From assembly GCA_011050075.1 (NCBI GenBank), contig DRGK01000002.1:1-35582 (forward strand): a stretch of DNA of 35,582 nucleotides. The letters run 5' to 3'. Made by a program: the position numbers and the translations under genes. This DNA comes from Candidatus Jorgensenbacteria bacterium. GTDB lineage: Bacteria > Patescibacteriota > Minisyncoccia > UBA6257 > GWB1-50-10. A model generated the notes under the pieces. That model ran no database searches. It saw nothing but the letters and a program-made list of their open reading frames with translations, and was not told the origin of the DNA. Below, in pieces: positions 8,692 through 15,340 of the stretch; the stretch's first letter is position 1, and the number at the start of each line of letters is the position of its first letter.

Positions 8692-9138
8692 ATGGATAAT
8701 TCACCAGAGACGTATCAAGAACCTGTTCGCAAAGATTTTTTACCCTCACAGGAAGAGCTTGCAGAAGTGGGTAAGCACGTGGAGCGTGTAATGAATGAGT
8801 ACGAGCACGGAGAAGGAAAACCAATTGAGAAACATGAAGTTGTCAAACAGTCCTTACAACAGATGGTTGTAGAGGATATGCCAAACACAGAGCAGAGCAG
8901 TAATGTTTTGACACCAGATGTAACTGAATCACGCCTTCCTGTATATATGGCAGGTGATCAATCAAGTGATGAGATTAAGGCCACCGTCATGTCTTTACTG
9001 GAAACCACATTAAAGAAGGGGTTACTGCGTGGATTGCGGGCGTCACGAAAATATCCACCATTCGTTCAGGATGCGTTCCATGACGCACTGATTGATAAGT
9101 TACTTCCAGAACTTGAGCGGCGAGGATTTTTGAAATAG
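8692..9138 (+). CDS. Acidic soluble protein of unknown function
   Basis: A 148-aa protein I do not recognise. The N-terminal half (to about residue 95) is hydrophilic, Glu-rich and probably helical or flexible (EELAEVGKHVERVMNEYEHGEG). The C-terminal half (about 96-148) looks like a compact helical domain (IKATVMSLLETTLKKGLL, then FVQDAFHDALIDKLLPELERRG). There is no signal peptide, TM segment or enzyme motif. It sits 3 nt upstream of the VirD4/HerA-like ATPase gene, in the same direction and with its own promoter, so the two probably work together, perhaps as a partner or regulator of the ATPase. Confidence 0.6.
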   Translation: MDNSPETYQEPVRKDFLPSQEELAEVGKHVERVMNEYEHGEGKPIEKHEVVKQSLQQMVVEDMPNTEQSSNVLTPDVTESRLPVYMAGDQSSDEIKATVMSLLETTLKKGLLRGLRASRKYPPFVQDAFHDALIDKLLPELERRGFLK

Positions 9139-9141
9139 TAC

Positions 9142-11487
9142 ATGCCAGTTTGGGTCCATATTACACTTGCAGGTATAGTAGGTATCGTAGGTATCGTGGG
9201 TATTTTTGTGACGCTGCGCGCGCGCAGACGCGCAGCGGTTGAGCGGTTGCGTACCAAGTTGTTCCTATTACGATTCCCACGGGGGAATCAAGAGGGAACC
9301 GACGTTATGCATGAGATAGGTCGCACTGAACAGTTATTTAGTGCGGTAGCGGGATTTCATCAACCAATTGTGTTTGAGGCGGCGGTGCCACATGTCGGCG
9401 AGGAGATTTTGTTTTATGCAGCGGTGCCATCACATATCGGTGATGCGTTTGTTCGTCAGGTGCACGCTATTTGGAGCGATGCATCAGTTGAGGAAGTTGA
9501 TGACTACAATATCTTTCATCATTCCGGTATTACGTTGGGCGGATGGGTGAAATCGAAGGAGGAGGCCATCATCCCCATTGCGACGTACCGCTATTCTGAG
9601 TCTGATACATTTCAACCTATTTTAGGCGGTCTGGCGAAGGTTGATGAGATGGGAGAGGGTGGTGCGGTGCAGGTGATACTGCGTCCGGCAGCTGCGTCTC
9701 ATAAGAGAGAGGTACAAAAATCACTCCAGTTGTTGCGCAAAGGCTGGAATTTGAAAGATTTACAGAAGCGCACGACCATATCTAATGTGTTTTCTGCACT
9801 TTCTGGTAAAGCACCTACGGAAGAGGAACGGCAGCGTGTAGATGAGAATACTATTCGTGCGGTGGAAGAAAAGGCGCGCAAACCGCTCCTGGAAGTTAAC
9901 GTGCGCCTCGTGGCTTCTGCCCCAAGCCAAGTGCAGGCAGAGTCAATTTTTAGTGGGCTTGTGTCTGCGTTCGCTCAGTTTAGTAGTCCGGACCGCAATG
10001 AGCTGTCGGTGGTAAAGGCGCGCAGTATTAAGAAATTTGCGCACCGATTCTCATTCCGTGAGTTCAGCGGGACACAGGCAATGGTGCTTAATACTGAGGA
10101 GGTAGCGAGTATTTTTCACTTTCCAACGCCATTTACTGATATGCCGCGCGTTAAATACTTAAAAGCAAAACAACTGGCTCCGCCGTCTGTGCTGCCAGAC
10201 GAAGGAACGCTCATTGGAGAAAGTGTGTATCGCGGTGAACGTCGATCAATTTACATCACTGATAATGACAGGCGTCGGCACGTGTATGCCATAGGTCAAA
10301 CCGGGACTGGTAAATCAACACTACTCATCAATATCGTGATGAGTGATATTGAGCGCGGCAAGGGTGTTGCGGTCATTGATCCTCATGGGGATCTGGTGCA
10401 GCACATTGCGAGCCTTATTCCAAAGCAGCGTCAAGATGATGTTATTATTTTCGACCCATCATCGCTCGAAAAACCACTCGGACTGAATATGTTGGAGTAC
10501 GACCTCAATCGACCGGAGGAAAAAACGTTCGTAGTGAATGAACTTATGGGTATTCTTGATAAGTTGTACGATTTAAAAACAACAGGTGGCCCTATGTTTG
10601 AGCAATATATGCGTAATGCCCTTCTTTTGCTTATGGATGATGCGGCACACGAAGTGCCGACGTTAATGGAGGTACCGCGCATTTTTACCGATGCAGATTA
10701 TCGTAACCAAAAACTCGCACGTATTACTAATCCATCGGTTATCGATTTTTGGGAAAAGGAAGCAGTTAAAGCTGGCGGCGAAGCATCACTGCAGAATATT
10801 ACACCGTATATTACATCAAAATTTAGCAGTTTCATCGCAAATGATTATATGCGCGTCATTATTGGTCAGGAGCGCTCGGCGTTCAATTTCCGAGAAATAA
10901 TGGACGAGGGCAAGATATTACTCGTGAACCTTTCAAAGGGTCGTATTGGGGACTTGAATGCGAACTTGTTGGGGATGATCATTGTTGGCAAGTTCTTAAT
11001 GGCAGCACTGGGTCGTGCTGACATACCAGAGAGCGAGCGTCGTGATTTTAATGTGGTTATTGATGAATTTCAGAACTTTACGACTGACTCCATTGCCACC
11101 ATCTTATCAGAAGCACGGAAGTATCGATTAAGTGTGACCTTGGCGCACCAGTTTATTGCCCAACTTAATGATAAAACGCGCGACGCGGTATTTGGTAATG
11201 TAGGCTCGTTCATAGCGTTTCGTGTTGGTGTTCAGGACGCCGAGTTCTTGGTAAAACAGTTTGAACCGTTTCTTGCCGTTGAAGATCTTGTGAACGTAGA
11301 TAACTATAATGCGTACGTGAAGCTGCTTGTGCGCGGAGAAACGGCGCGTCCGTTTAATATACAAACGTTTGTTACCGCACCGTACAATGAAGCAGAAGCG
11401 AGTGCGTTGTATGCTCGTTCAATGAGTCGATATGGTGTTCCAAAAGAAGAGGTTGAGCGTACTATTCGCCATCGTCTCCAACAGTAA
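9142..11487 (+). CDS. Membrane-anchored VirD4/HerA-like DNA-translocase ATPase
   Basis: A 781-aa protein with one N-terminal TM segment (about residues 5-26, containing GIVGIVGIVGIF), a long cytoplasmic N-domain, then a RecA-like motor: Walker A GQTGTGKST at 385-393, DPHGDLV, Walker B VVIDEFQNF at 638-646, and the sensor-like AHQFIAQL. This matches the type IV secretion coupling-protein/TraG-DUF87 group. Possible jobs are DNA transfer or uptake, or chromosome handling. No relaxase, VirB or integrase genes are nearby, so a conjugative element is not supported. Proximity to the pilus genes allows a role in DNA import, but that is speculation. Confidence 0.82.
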   Translation: MPVWVHITLAGIVGIVGIVGIFVTLRARRRAAVERLRTKLFLLRFPRGNQEGTDVMHEIGRTEQLFSAVAGFHQPIVFEAAVPHVGEEILFYAAVPSHIGDAFVRQVHAIWSDASVEEVDDYNIFHHSGITLGGWVKSKEEAIIPIATYRYSESDTFQPILGGLAKVDEMGEGGAVQVILRPAAASHKREVQKSLQLLRKGWNLKDLQKRTTISNVFSALSGKAPTEEERQRVDENTIRAVEEKARKPLLEVNVRLVASAPSQVQAESIFSGLVSAFAQFSSPDRNELSVVKARSIKKFAHRFSFREFSGTQAMVLNTEEVASIFHFPTPFTDMPRVKYLKAKQLAPPSVLPDEGTLIGESVYRGERRSIYITDNDRRRHVYAIGQTGTGKSTLLINIVMSDIERGKGVAVIDPHGDLVQHIASLIPKQRQDDVIIFDPSSLEKPLGLNMLEYDLNRPEEKTFVVNELMGILDKLYDLKTTGGPMFEQYMRNALLLLMDDAAHEVPTLMEVPRIFTDADYRNQKLARITNPSVIDFWEKEAVKAGGEASLQNITPYITSKFSSFIANDYMRVIIGQERSAFNFREIMDEGKILLVNLSKGRIGDLNANLLGMIIVGKFLMAALGRADIPESERRDFNVVIDEFQNFTTDSIATILSEARKYRLSVTLAHQFIAQLNDKTRDAVFGNVGSFIAFRVGVQDAEFLVKQFEPFLAVEDLVNVDNYNAYVKLLVRGETARPFNIQTFVTAPYNEAEASALYARSMSRYGVPKEEVERTIRHRLQQ

Positions 11488-11489
11488 TT

Positions 11490-12158
11490 ATGAAGTCAGT
11501 ACGCTTATCTATAGTACTTCCTGTTCAGAAAGTACACGCACTGCCACTATTGCTCGTTGATATCGATTACATACTTCACACGTTGCGGTTGCGGTCGTTT
11601 GAAATACTGCTTCTGGTGCAGCATGGTGATGTGTTGAATAAAGATATGGTTGGACAATTTCGTAAGATTATACCGGTTCTTACGCAGGTTTTGTCAGATG
11701 ATATTTGCAGTACTGCACGTGGCGACCGTGTGGTGGTATACAATACAAGATTCAATATTTCTGAAAATGTATGGCGGGCGTTTACTCAGGTGCGCAGTCA
11801 AGATGCGCCAGTTGTTGTGATAACAGAAGATTACGATGCAGAAAATACAGTGGCGCGTTTGAGTGAGTATATATTTCGATTGATAACCAGACTATTGCAG
11901 CGTGCACTCGGATTATCTTTGAACCTTGCAGTTCCTGTCGGTGTGCGTCTCGTTGGGTATGCGCGTGAGGTCTGTACCGATACGGTGATATACACCGTGC
12001 CAGAGACAGTGTTTGCTGCGCAGATGCGCGGGCATCGGGTTGTAATTGTGCCAACGGTGACGGTTGGCACCGGTCAAAGATTTCGTGGGTACGTTGCAGT
12101 TTGGATAGCGCTTGTGCGAACGCGTATACAAAAAAAACAGTATCAGGAAAACACATGA
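11490..12158 (+). CDS. Degenerate GT2 (dolichol-phosphate mannosyltransferase)-like protein
   Basis: A 222-aa protein that resembles polyprenyl-phosphate sugar transferases at both ends. The start LSIVLPVQKVHALPLLLVD parallels LSVVIPAYNE plus its following helix, and EILLLVQHGD lies where EIIVVDDGS is expected. The segment FRLITRLLQRALGLSLN and the later TVPETVFAAQMRGHRVVIVP resemble the acceptor and C-terminal parts. The nucleotide-binding DDGS and the metal DxD are not preserved (VQHGD; ITEDYDAEN), so it may be inactive or bind another ligand. It begins 2 nt after the ATPase gene and overlaps tpiA by 4 nt (ATGA). The assignment is tentative, made by eye. Confidence 0.45.
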   Translation: MKSVRLSIVLPVQKVHALPLLLVDIDYILHTLRLRSFEILLLVQHGDVLNKDMVGQFRKIIPVLTQVLSDDICSTARGDRVVVYNTRFNISENVWRAFTQVRSQDAPVVVITEDYDAENTVARLSEYIFRLITRLLQRALGLSLNLAVPVGVRLVGYAREVCTDTVIYTVPETVFAAQMRGHRVVIVPTVTVGTGQRFRGYVAVWIALVRTRIQKKQYQENT

Positions 12159-12922
12159 GATATCTTATTGGTAATTGGAAGATGAATCCGGAATCTGATG
12201 AGAAAGCAGTAGAGCTTGCACGGAGCGTCGAGCAAGGTGTTGCCGGCATTGAGAAGGTAACAACTATTGTTGTGCCCCCATACCCGTTTCTTGGCGCGGT
12301 TCACGCAGTTCTTGACCGCACACTTCTTGGTGCTCAAGATGTATTTTGGGAAGAGTCAGGCGCGTATACCGGTGAAGTTTCTGCTCATGAACTGCGTGAG
12401 GTCGGTGTGCGGTACGTGATTATTGGACACTCGGAGCGGCGTGCAATGGGAGAGAGTAATGTGGTGGTGAATAAGAAATTACGCGCAGTGCTTGAAGAAG
12501 AACTTATCGCGGTGCTGTGTGTTGGTGAATCAAAGGAAATACGAGTAAAAGGTACTACTGCAGCTCAAGCATTCGTGAAACAGCAACTTGAGGATAGTAT
12601 GAAGGGGATAAAGAACTGGAAATCGGGAATTGAGGATAATGTGATTATTGCGTATGAGCCGGTGTGGGCAATTGGTACCGGAGAGGAAGATGATCCACAG
12701 GATGCTGCTACAATGACACGATTCATTAAACAGTTATTAGTTACAAATTATGGGCTACGGGTTGCTGTTCTGTATGGTGGATCGACCGACGCGGCAAATG
12801 TTGCGGGATACATAGAAACAGGGATTATTGACGGTGTGCTTGTTGGTGGTGTGAGCTTAAAAGCAGATGAATTCATTGCTATGGCGCGGAATATAGAACG
12901 GGCGCGTGAGGTGGAGAAATAA
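12155..12922 (+). CDS. tpiA: Triosephosphate isomerase
   Basis: A 255-aa glycolytic enzyme that interconverts dihydroxyacetone phosphate and glyceraldehyde 3-phosphate in the cytoplasm. The track ORF is over-extended; the ATG at 12155 overlaps the previous stop and gives the canonical start MRYLIGNWKMN. Catalytic residues are visible: Asn7/Lys9 in GNWKMN, His92 in IIGHSERR, and Glu168 in AYEPVWAIGTG. The flexible loop 6 (WAIGTG) and phosphate-binding YGGST and VGGVSL are present. Length is normal for the family. No other glycolytic genes are adjacent. Confidence 0.97.
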   Translation: MRYLIGNWKMNPESDEKAVELARSVEQGVAGIEKVTTIVVPPYPFLGAVHAVLDRTLLGAQDVFWEESGAYTGEVSAHELREVGVRYVIIGHSERRAMGESNVVVNKKLRAVLEEELIAVLCVGESKEIRVKGTTAAQAFVKQQLEDSMKGIKNWKSGIEDNVIIAYEPVWAIGTGEEDDPQDAATMTRFIKQLLVTNYGLRVAVLYGGSTDAANVAGYIETGIIDGVLVGGVSLKADEFIAMARNIERAREVEK

Positions 12923-12937
12923 TTCTTATCTCTATTG

Positions 12938-12965
12938 TTGACAAGGTTTTCCTGTCGTATACAAT
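12938..12965 (+). promoter_or_regulatory. Strong promoter for the structured RNA
   Basis: A perfect -35 TTGACA (12938-12943) is separated by 16 nt from TACAAT (12960-12965). The predicted start is near 12971. No ORF follows it on this strand, so it must drive the RNA described next. Confidence 0.75.
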
Positions 12966-12970
12966 TGTGG

Positions 12971-13198
12971 GTAGCTATTTCTTGATGTGGTCTCAAAGAC
13001 CAGTGTGCGGATGGCACCGATGGTAGTGGTGAGAAAGTGAATCGAGGCGCCCGGGGTTTTACCGTGGGATGCAATGGTCAGATTTTGTCTTCTGGCCAAA
13101 TCCGGTCCGAGGCAGCCTCCTCTTCTCTAGCCCTGCGCTTACTACGCCGTGCGGTGTTCATGAAGCCCCCTTCAAATTTTTGGAGGGGGCTATTTTTT
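12971..13198 (+). ncRNA. Unassigned structured RNA, about 225 nt, with own promoter and terminator
   Basis: There is no credible ORF on this strand between the TTGACA/TACAAT promoter and an intrinsic terminator. The RNA has a 5' hairpin TGGTCT-CAA-AGACCA (12988-13002) and can fold into a long imperfect rod. Stacked pairings include GCAC/GTGC, GTAGT/ACTAC, GAGAA/TTCTC, GAGG/CCTC, ACC+GGAT/ATCC+GGT, and an apical stem TGGTCAGA/TCTGGCCA (13075-13082/13091-13098). The rod-like shape and size resemble 6S RNA, but I see no conserved 6S sequence. Signatures of RNase P RNA, tmRNA and SRP RNA are missing. The existence of a transcribed RNA is well supported; its family is not known to me. Confidence 0.7.
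13164..13198 (+). terminator. Intrinsic terminator of the structured RNA
   Basis: AGCCCCCTTCA pairs with TGGAGGGGGCT (11 bp including one G-T wobble) around AATTTT, followed by ATTTTTT. It is the strongest terminator on the + strand in the window. Confidence 0.9.
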
Positions 13199-13205
13199 GA
13201 ATAAA

Positions 13206-13230
13206 AAAGCCGAACAGGTTGTTCGGCTTT
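13206..13230 (-). terminator. Terminator of the 158-aa membrane protein gene
   Basis: AAAGCCGAACA/TGTTCGGCTTT is a perfect 11-bp stem with a 3-nt loop. A further A run (T run on the minus strand) follows on its left, so it ends transcription of the minus-strand gene; it could also act on the + strand. Confidence 0.8.
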
Positions 13231-13248
13231 ATGTATGTGGAATTTTAC

Positions 13249-13725
13249 TTATAAAGACAGAGCAATGTAGAAAATAATAGTGGTTGCTACAATAATCTCA
13301 ATTGCGAGTGCACAATATACCGTGCCTTTGGTGATTAACGTGTTCTCCGTGTACATATTGACAGACTTCTTCCCTACCTGTGTGATGCCTCCAATAAGGA
13401 TAATTGGAAATACAGAAACGGAAGCTGCGATGATCATTGAGAGAACATCAGTCATGGGTAGTAGTATGAAACTGCCTATAGCGGAAGCGATGAGGAATGC
13501 AATGCTGAGCGGCAGCATACTTACTTGGATAACGTATGAAGCGGCGCTCGAACCGAGTATGAAAAAACCAGCACCCAACAAGAGTAGGGTAATAAGTTTC
13601 GCCGCGGCGTCGTAAGTACTGAGTAAATCACTCATAAAGAGCAGCGCTATGAGGAACGCAACGATGCTTCCAATAGTCACGAGTACCTGGGAACCGATAA
13701 GGACTGAAAGATTTCTCGCCTTCAT
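13249..13725 (-). CDS. Small multi-TM membrane protein, unknown function
   Basis: A 158-aa very hydrophobic protein with about five TM segments (roughly residues 8-32, 42-66, 69-90, 93-113 and 134-156). One polar loop between the fourth and fifth (TQVGKKSVNMYTENTLITKG) is the only clearly hydrophilic part. No family motif is recognised. It is a single-gene unit on the minus strand with a TTGACA promoter and a strong terminator. Its leader holds AAGGA about 8 nt before the ATG, one of the few SD-like stretches in the window. Confidence 0.7.
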   Translation of the reverse strand: MKARNLSVLIGSQVLVTIGSIVAFLIALLFMSDLLSTYDAAAKLITLLLLGAGFFILGSSAASYVIQVSMLPLSIAFLIASAIGSFILLPMTDVLSMIIAASVSVFPIILIGGITQVGKKSVNMYTENTLITKGTVYCALAIEIIVATTIIFYIALSL

Positions 13726-13774
13726 TTTATAGTTCCTTTTTATGATGATGTTAATGTGCGTTTAGTATATATGT

Positions 13775-13804
13775 ATGGTAGACAATTTTGTCATGATTTG
13801 TCAA
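13775..13804 (-). promoter_or_regulatory. Minus-strand promoter for the 158-aa gene
   Basis: On the minus strand, TTGACA (13799-13804) and TACCAT (13775-13780) are spaced by 18 nt. The leader to the ATG at 13725 would be about 45 nt, longer than in most genes here. Confidence 0.5.
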
Positions 13805-13830
13805 CTTAATAATGTGCGGCACAGTAAAAC

Positions 13831-13848
13831 CCCGCGGATATTCGCGGG
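13831..13848. repeat. GC-rich hairpin CCCGCG/CGCGGG between divergent promoters
   Basis: CCCGCGGATATTCGCGGG can fold into a 6-bp GC stem. On the minus strand it is followed by GTTTTA, a weak terminator shape, yet no minus-strand gene lies directly upstream of it. It sits between the divergent promoters of the 158-aa protein and the hydrolase gene, where it could be an operator or an insulator. Confidence 0.4.
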
Positions 13849-13874
13849 ATATAGAACGTCTTGAAGGTTTATGG

Positions 13875-13903
13875 TTGACCGTTAGGTCTGTGCAAAGGAT
13901 AAT
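13875..13903 (+). promoter_or_regulatory. Complete promoter placing the start at the hydrolase ATG
   Basis: TTGACC (13875-13880), a 17-nt spacer and GATAAT (13898-13903), with only 6 nt before the ATG at 13910. Both boxes and the ideal spacing are visible, making this the clearest leaderless promoter of the window. Confidence 0.75.
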
Positions 13904-13909
13904 GATTGT

Positions 13910-14506
13910 ATGAAGAAGAAAGTGATTATTGTGCACGGTTGGGGAGGGTATCCTGAGGAGGGATGGTTTCCGTGGCTGAAACGAGAGTTGGAAAAAAAGG
14001 GATTTACCGTTACTGTGCCGCAGATGCCGAACCCGGAAGAACCGAAGATTGAAGCGTGGGTTTCTCACCTCGCCGAGGTTGTTGGTGAGCCGGACGAGCA
14101 TACCTACTTCGTCGGGCACAGTATTGGTTGTCAGACAATACTTCGGTACTTGGAAACCATTGACGCGAAGGTTGGCCTGCCTGCGCAGGCAGGAGGCGCT
14201 GTGCTCGTTGCAGGGTTTTTTGATGTACTTACCGGCTTGGAGGGTGAAGAAGAACGAGCGATTGTAAAACCGTGGCTTGAGACGCCAATTGATTTTGAAA
14301 AAGTGAAGCAAGCTGCGGATAATTTTGTGGCGATTCTCTCGGACAATGACCCATTTGTGCCGCTTGAAGAGAACAAGAAAATATTTGAAGAAAAACTTGG
14401 TGCGAGAGTGTTTGTAGAAAGTAACAAAGGACACTTCAGCGGTCCTACGGATAAGTGTACGGAACTTCCTATTACACTTGAGGCAGTTCTTGCACTGGAG
14501 GATTAG
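13910..14506 (+). CDS. RBBP9/YdeN-family alpha/beta hydrolase
   Basis: A 198-aa serine hydrolase fold. IIVHGWGG forms the oxyanion region, the nucleophile Ser lies in GHSIG, the acid Asp probably in SDNDPFVP, and the His in NKGHFSG, so the triad is complete. Family members are cytoplasmic esterase-like proteins with poorly known substrates. An 18-bp perfect palindrome (14176-14193) lies within the gene and encodes LPAQAG in frame, just before the strand GAVLVAGFF; the family normally runs straight into this strand, so it looks like an insertion. The promoter predicts a leaderless mRNA. Confidence 0.88.
   Translation: MKKKVIIVHGWGGYPEEGWFPWLKRELEKKGFTVTVPQMPNPEEPKIEAWVSHLAEVVGEPDEHTYFVGHSIGCQTILRYLETIDAKVGLPAQAGGAVLVAGFFDVLTGLEGEEERAIVKPWLETPIDFEKVKQAADNFVAILSDNDPFVPLEENKKIFEEKLGARVFVESNKGHFSGPTDKCTELPITLEAVLALED
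14176..14193. repeat. 18-bp perfect palindrome inserted in frame in the hydrolase gene
   Basis: CCTGCCTGCGCAGGCAGG equals its own reverse complement. Its length is a multiple of three and it adds LPAQAG between GluCys-free positions of a conserved beta-strand boundary, leaving the frame intact. I believe similar CCTGCC-type palindromes recur in Parcubacteria genomes, but cannot check here. Only one copy is seen in this window. Confidence 0.7.
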
Positions 14507-14512
14507 AAACGC

Positions 14513-14541
14513 TTGATTTATTTGTAATTCTATTGTATAGT
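14513..14541 (+). promoter_or_regulatory. Promoter of the 56-aa ORF
   Basis: TTGATT (14513-14518), a 17-nt spacer and TATAGT (14536-14541). The leader of about 41 nt carries AGGAG ending 10 nt before the ATG at 14589. Confidence 0.7.
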
Positions 14542-14588
14542 ACTTGCAGTTATTTTATACAACTCATTCACACATAGGAGAATGAATT

Positions 14589-14759
14589 ATGGCGCAGGGA
14601 AAGTATGAGTACGTTGCAAAAGGGAAAGATGGCGATAATGAAAGTGTTACGCCTGTTACGCTTCGAGCCGATTCGGATAGCGAGGCATGGAAAGTAGTAC
14701 GCGACAAGCTTAAATTATATGATGCCAAGCTATACCGCGAAGTTGATAATGATTCATAA
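14589..14759 (+). CDS. Small 56-aa protein, unknown function (below track cutoff)
   Basis: ATG at 14589 to TAA at 14759 encodes MAQGKYEYVAKGKDGDNES and continues to KLYREVDNDS. It is soluble and highly charged, with no TM segment or recognised motif. The gene is credible because it has a full promoter with a 17-nt spacer, a leader and an intrinsic terminator 10 nt after its stop. It is one of very few genes here with an SD-like AGGAG. The pattern YxYVAKGKDG followed by TLRADSDSEAWKVVRDKL suggests a small alpha/beta domain. Confidence 0.75.
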   Translation: MAQGKYEYVAKGKDGDNESVTPVTLRADSDSEAWKVVRDKLKLYDAKLYREVDNDS

Positions 14760-14768
14760 TAACAAACT

Positions 14769-14796
14769 AGCCGTCGAGTACATCGGCGGCTTTTTA
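14769..14796 (+). terminator. Intrinsic terminator after the 56-aa ORF
   Basis: GCCGTCGA (14770-14777) pairs with TCGGCGGC (14783-14790), with one wobble, and TTTTT follows. It abuts the stop codon of the convergent HIT gene and may serve both transcripts. Confidence 0.85.
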
Positions 14797-15258
14797 TTTT
14801 TCTTCGTTGCTAATATTCTTTGCAAGTTTTTCTAATTTTTTATCGTCAGCGCGTTTGTAGTCATGTGATGAGATGTATCCCTCATACGTATTAAAGTATT
14901 TATCTACCTTCGATTCGAGCGGTCTCCACTCCGGTGTGTTGGTTCCGTGCATTGGGAATAGTTTTGTATGTACATGGTCAATACCAAACCCTTCGGCGAT
15001 GAGACCTGTTCTGCCGACGTCTTCCAGTTTTGCATCCAAGAGCTTCGCTACCTGTTTAGTGGCGCGCATCAGATCTGCGAGTACGTCATCTGGTAGATCA
15101 AAGGCGTAGCTCGGATAATGCTGTTTTGGAATCACAACTGAAAACCCTTCGGTGTTTGGGAAAATAGAGAGAAATGCGAGATATGTATCATCTTCCCAGA
15201 TTTTGTGTGCCGGTGCTTCACCGCGCACAATTTTACAGAACACACAGTTTTTTTCCAT
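14794..15258 (-). CDS. HIT-family nucleotide hydrolase/transferase
   Basis: The track ORF is much too long; the ATG at 15258 gives 154 aa starting MEKNCVFCKIVRGEAPAHK, the standard HIT N-terminus with its CxxC. Substrate-pocket residues (WEDDTYLAFL, VIPKQHYPS) follow. The histidine triad reads DHVHTKLFP: the first two His, including the probable catalytic middle one, are kept, while the third position is Lys. Such variants occur in HIT branches, though activity should be tested. Likely substrates are nucleoside phosphoramidates or dinucleotides. It is transcribed alone, divergently from the ASCH gene. Confidence 0.9.
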   Translation of the reverse strand: MEKNCVFCKIVRGEAPAHKIWEDDTYLAFLSIFPNTEGFSVVIPKQHYPSYAFDLPDDVLADLMRATKQVAKLLDAKLEDVGRTGLIAEGFGIDHVHTKLFPMHGTNTPEWRPLESKVDKYFNTYEGYISSHDYKRADDKKLEKLAKNISNEEK

Positions 15259-15272
15259 GATTATAGTATTAT

Positions 15273-15301
15273 AGTATATGCGAGGAACGTAGTAACGCCA
15301 A
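15273..15301 (-). promoter_or_regulatory. Minus-strand promoter of the HIT gene
   Basis: On the minus strand TTGGCG (15296-15301), a 17-nt spacer and TATACT (15273-15278). Two overlapping ACTATAAT repeats lie between it and the ATG at 15258. Either reading gives a leader below about 10 nt. Confidence 0.6.
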
Positions 15302-15324
15302 CAGTGATTTGTACAAACTATGGG

Positions 15325-15333
15325 TGGTATACT
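15325..15333 (+). promoter_or_regulatory. Extended -10 promoter of the ASCH gene
   Basis: TGGTATACT, an extended -10, ends 7 nt before the ATG at 15341. The same TGGTATACT precedes ssb. This spacing decides the ASCH start at 15341 rather than the ORF-track start at 15320, which would lie upstream of the predicted transcript. Confidence 0.65.
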
Positions 15334-15340
15334 CACTAAT

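Noticed and set aside
9142-11487. Integrative conjugative element around the VirD4-like ATPase
   Set aside because: No relaxase, VirB genes, integrase, att repeats or tRNA target; neighbours are housekeeping genes.
11782-12249. 155-aa minus-strand ORF opposite the GT2-like gene and tpiA
   Set aside because: It is antisense to two overlapping plus-strand genes with clear operon spacing; no domain or promoter supports it.
12971-13198. SRP RNA, RNase P RNA or tmRNA identity for the structured RNA
   Set aside because: The GGAA-capped SRP domain IV, the RNase P P4 sequences and the tmRNA ends/tag ORF are not found.
13751-14434. 227-aa minus-strand ORF opposite the hydrolase gene
   Set aside because: The plus strand encodes a full catalytic triad hydrolase; the antisense frame has no recognisable domain.
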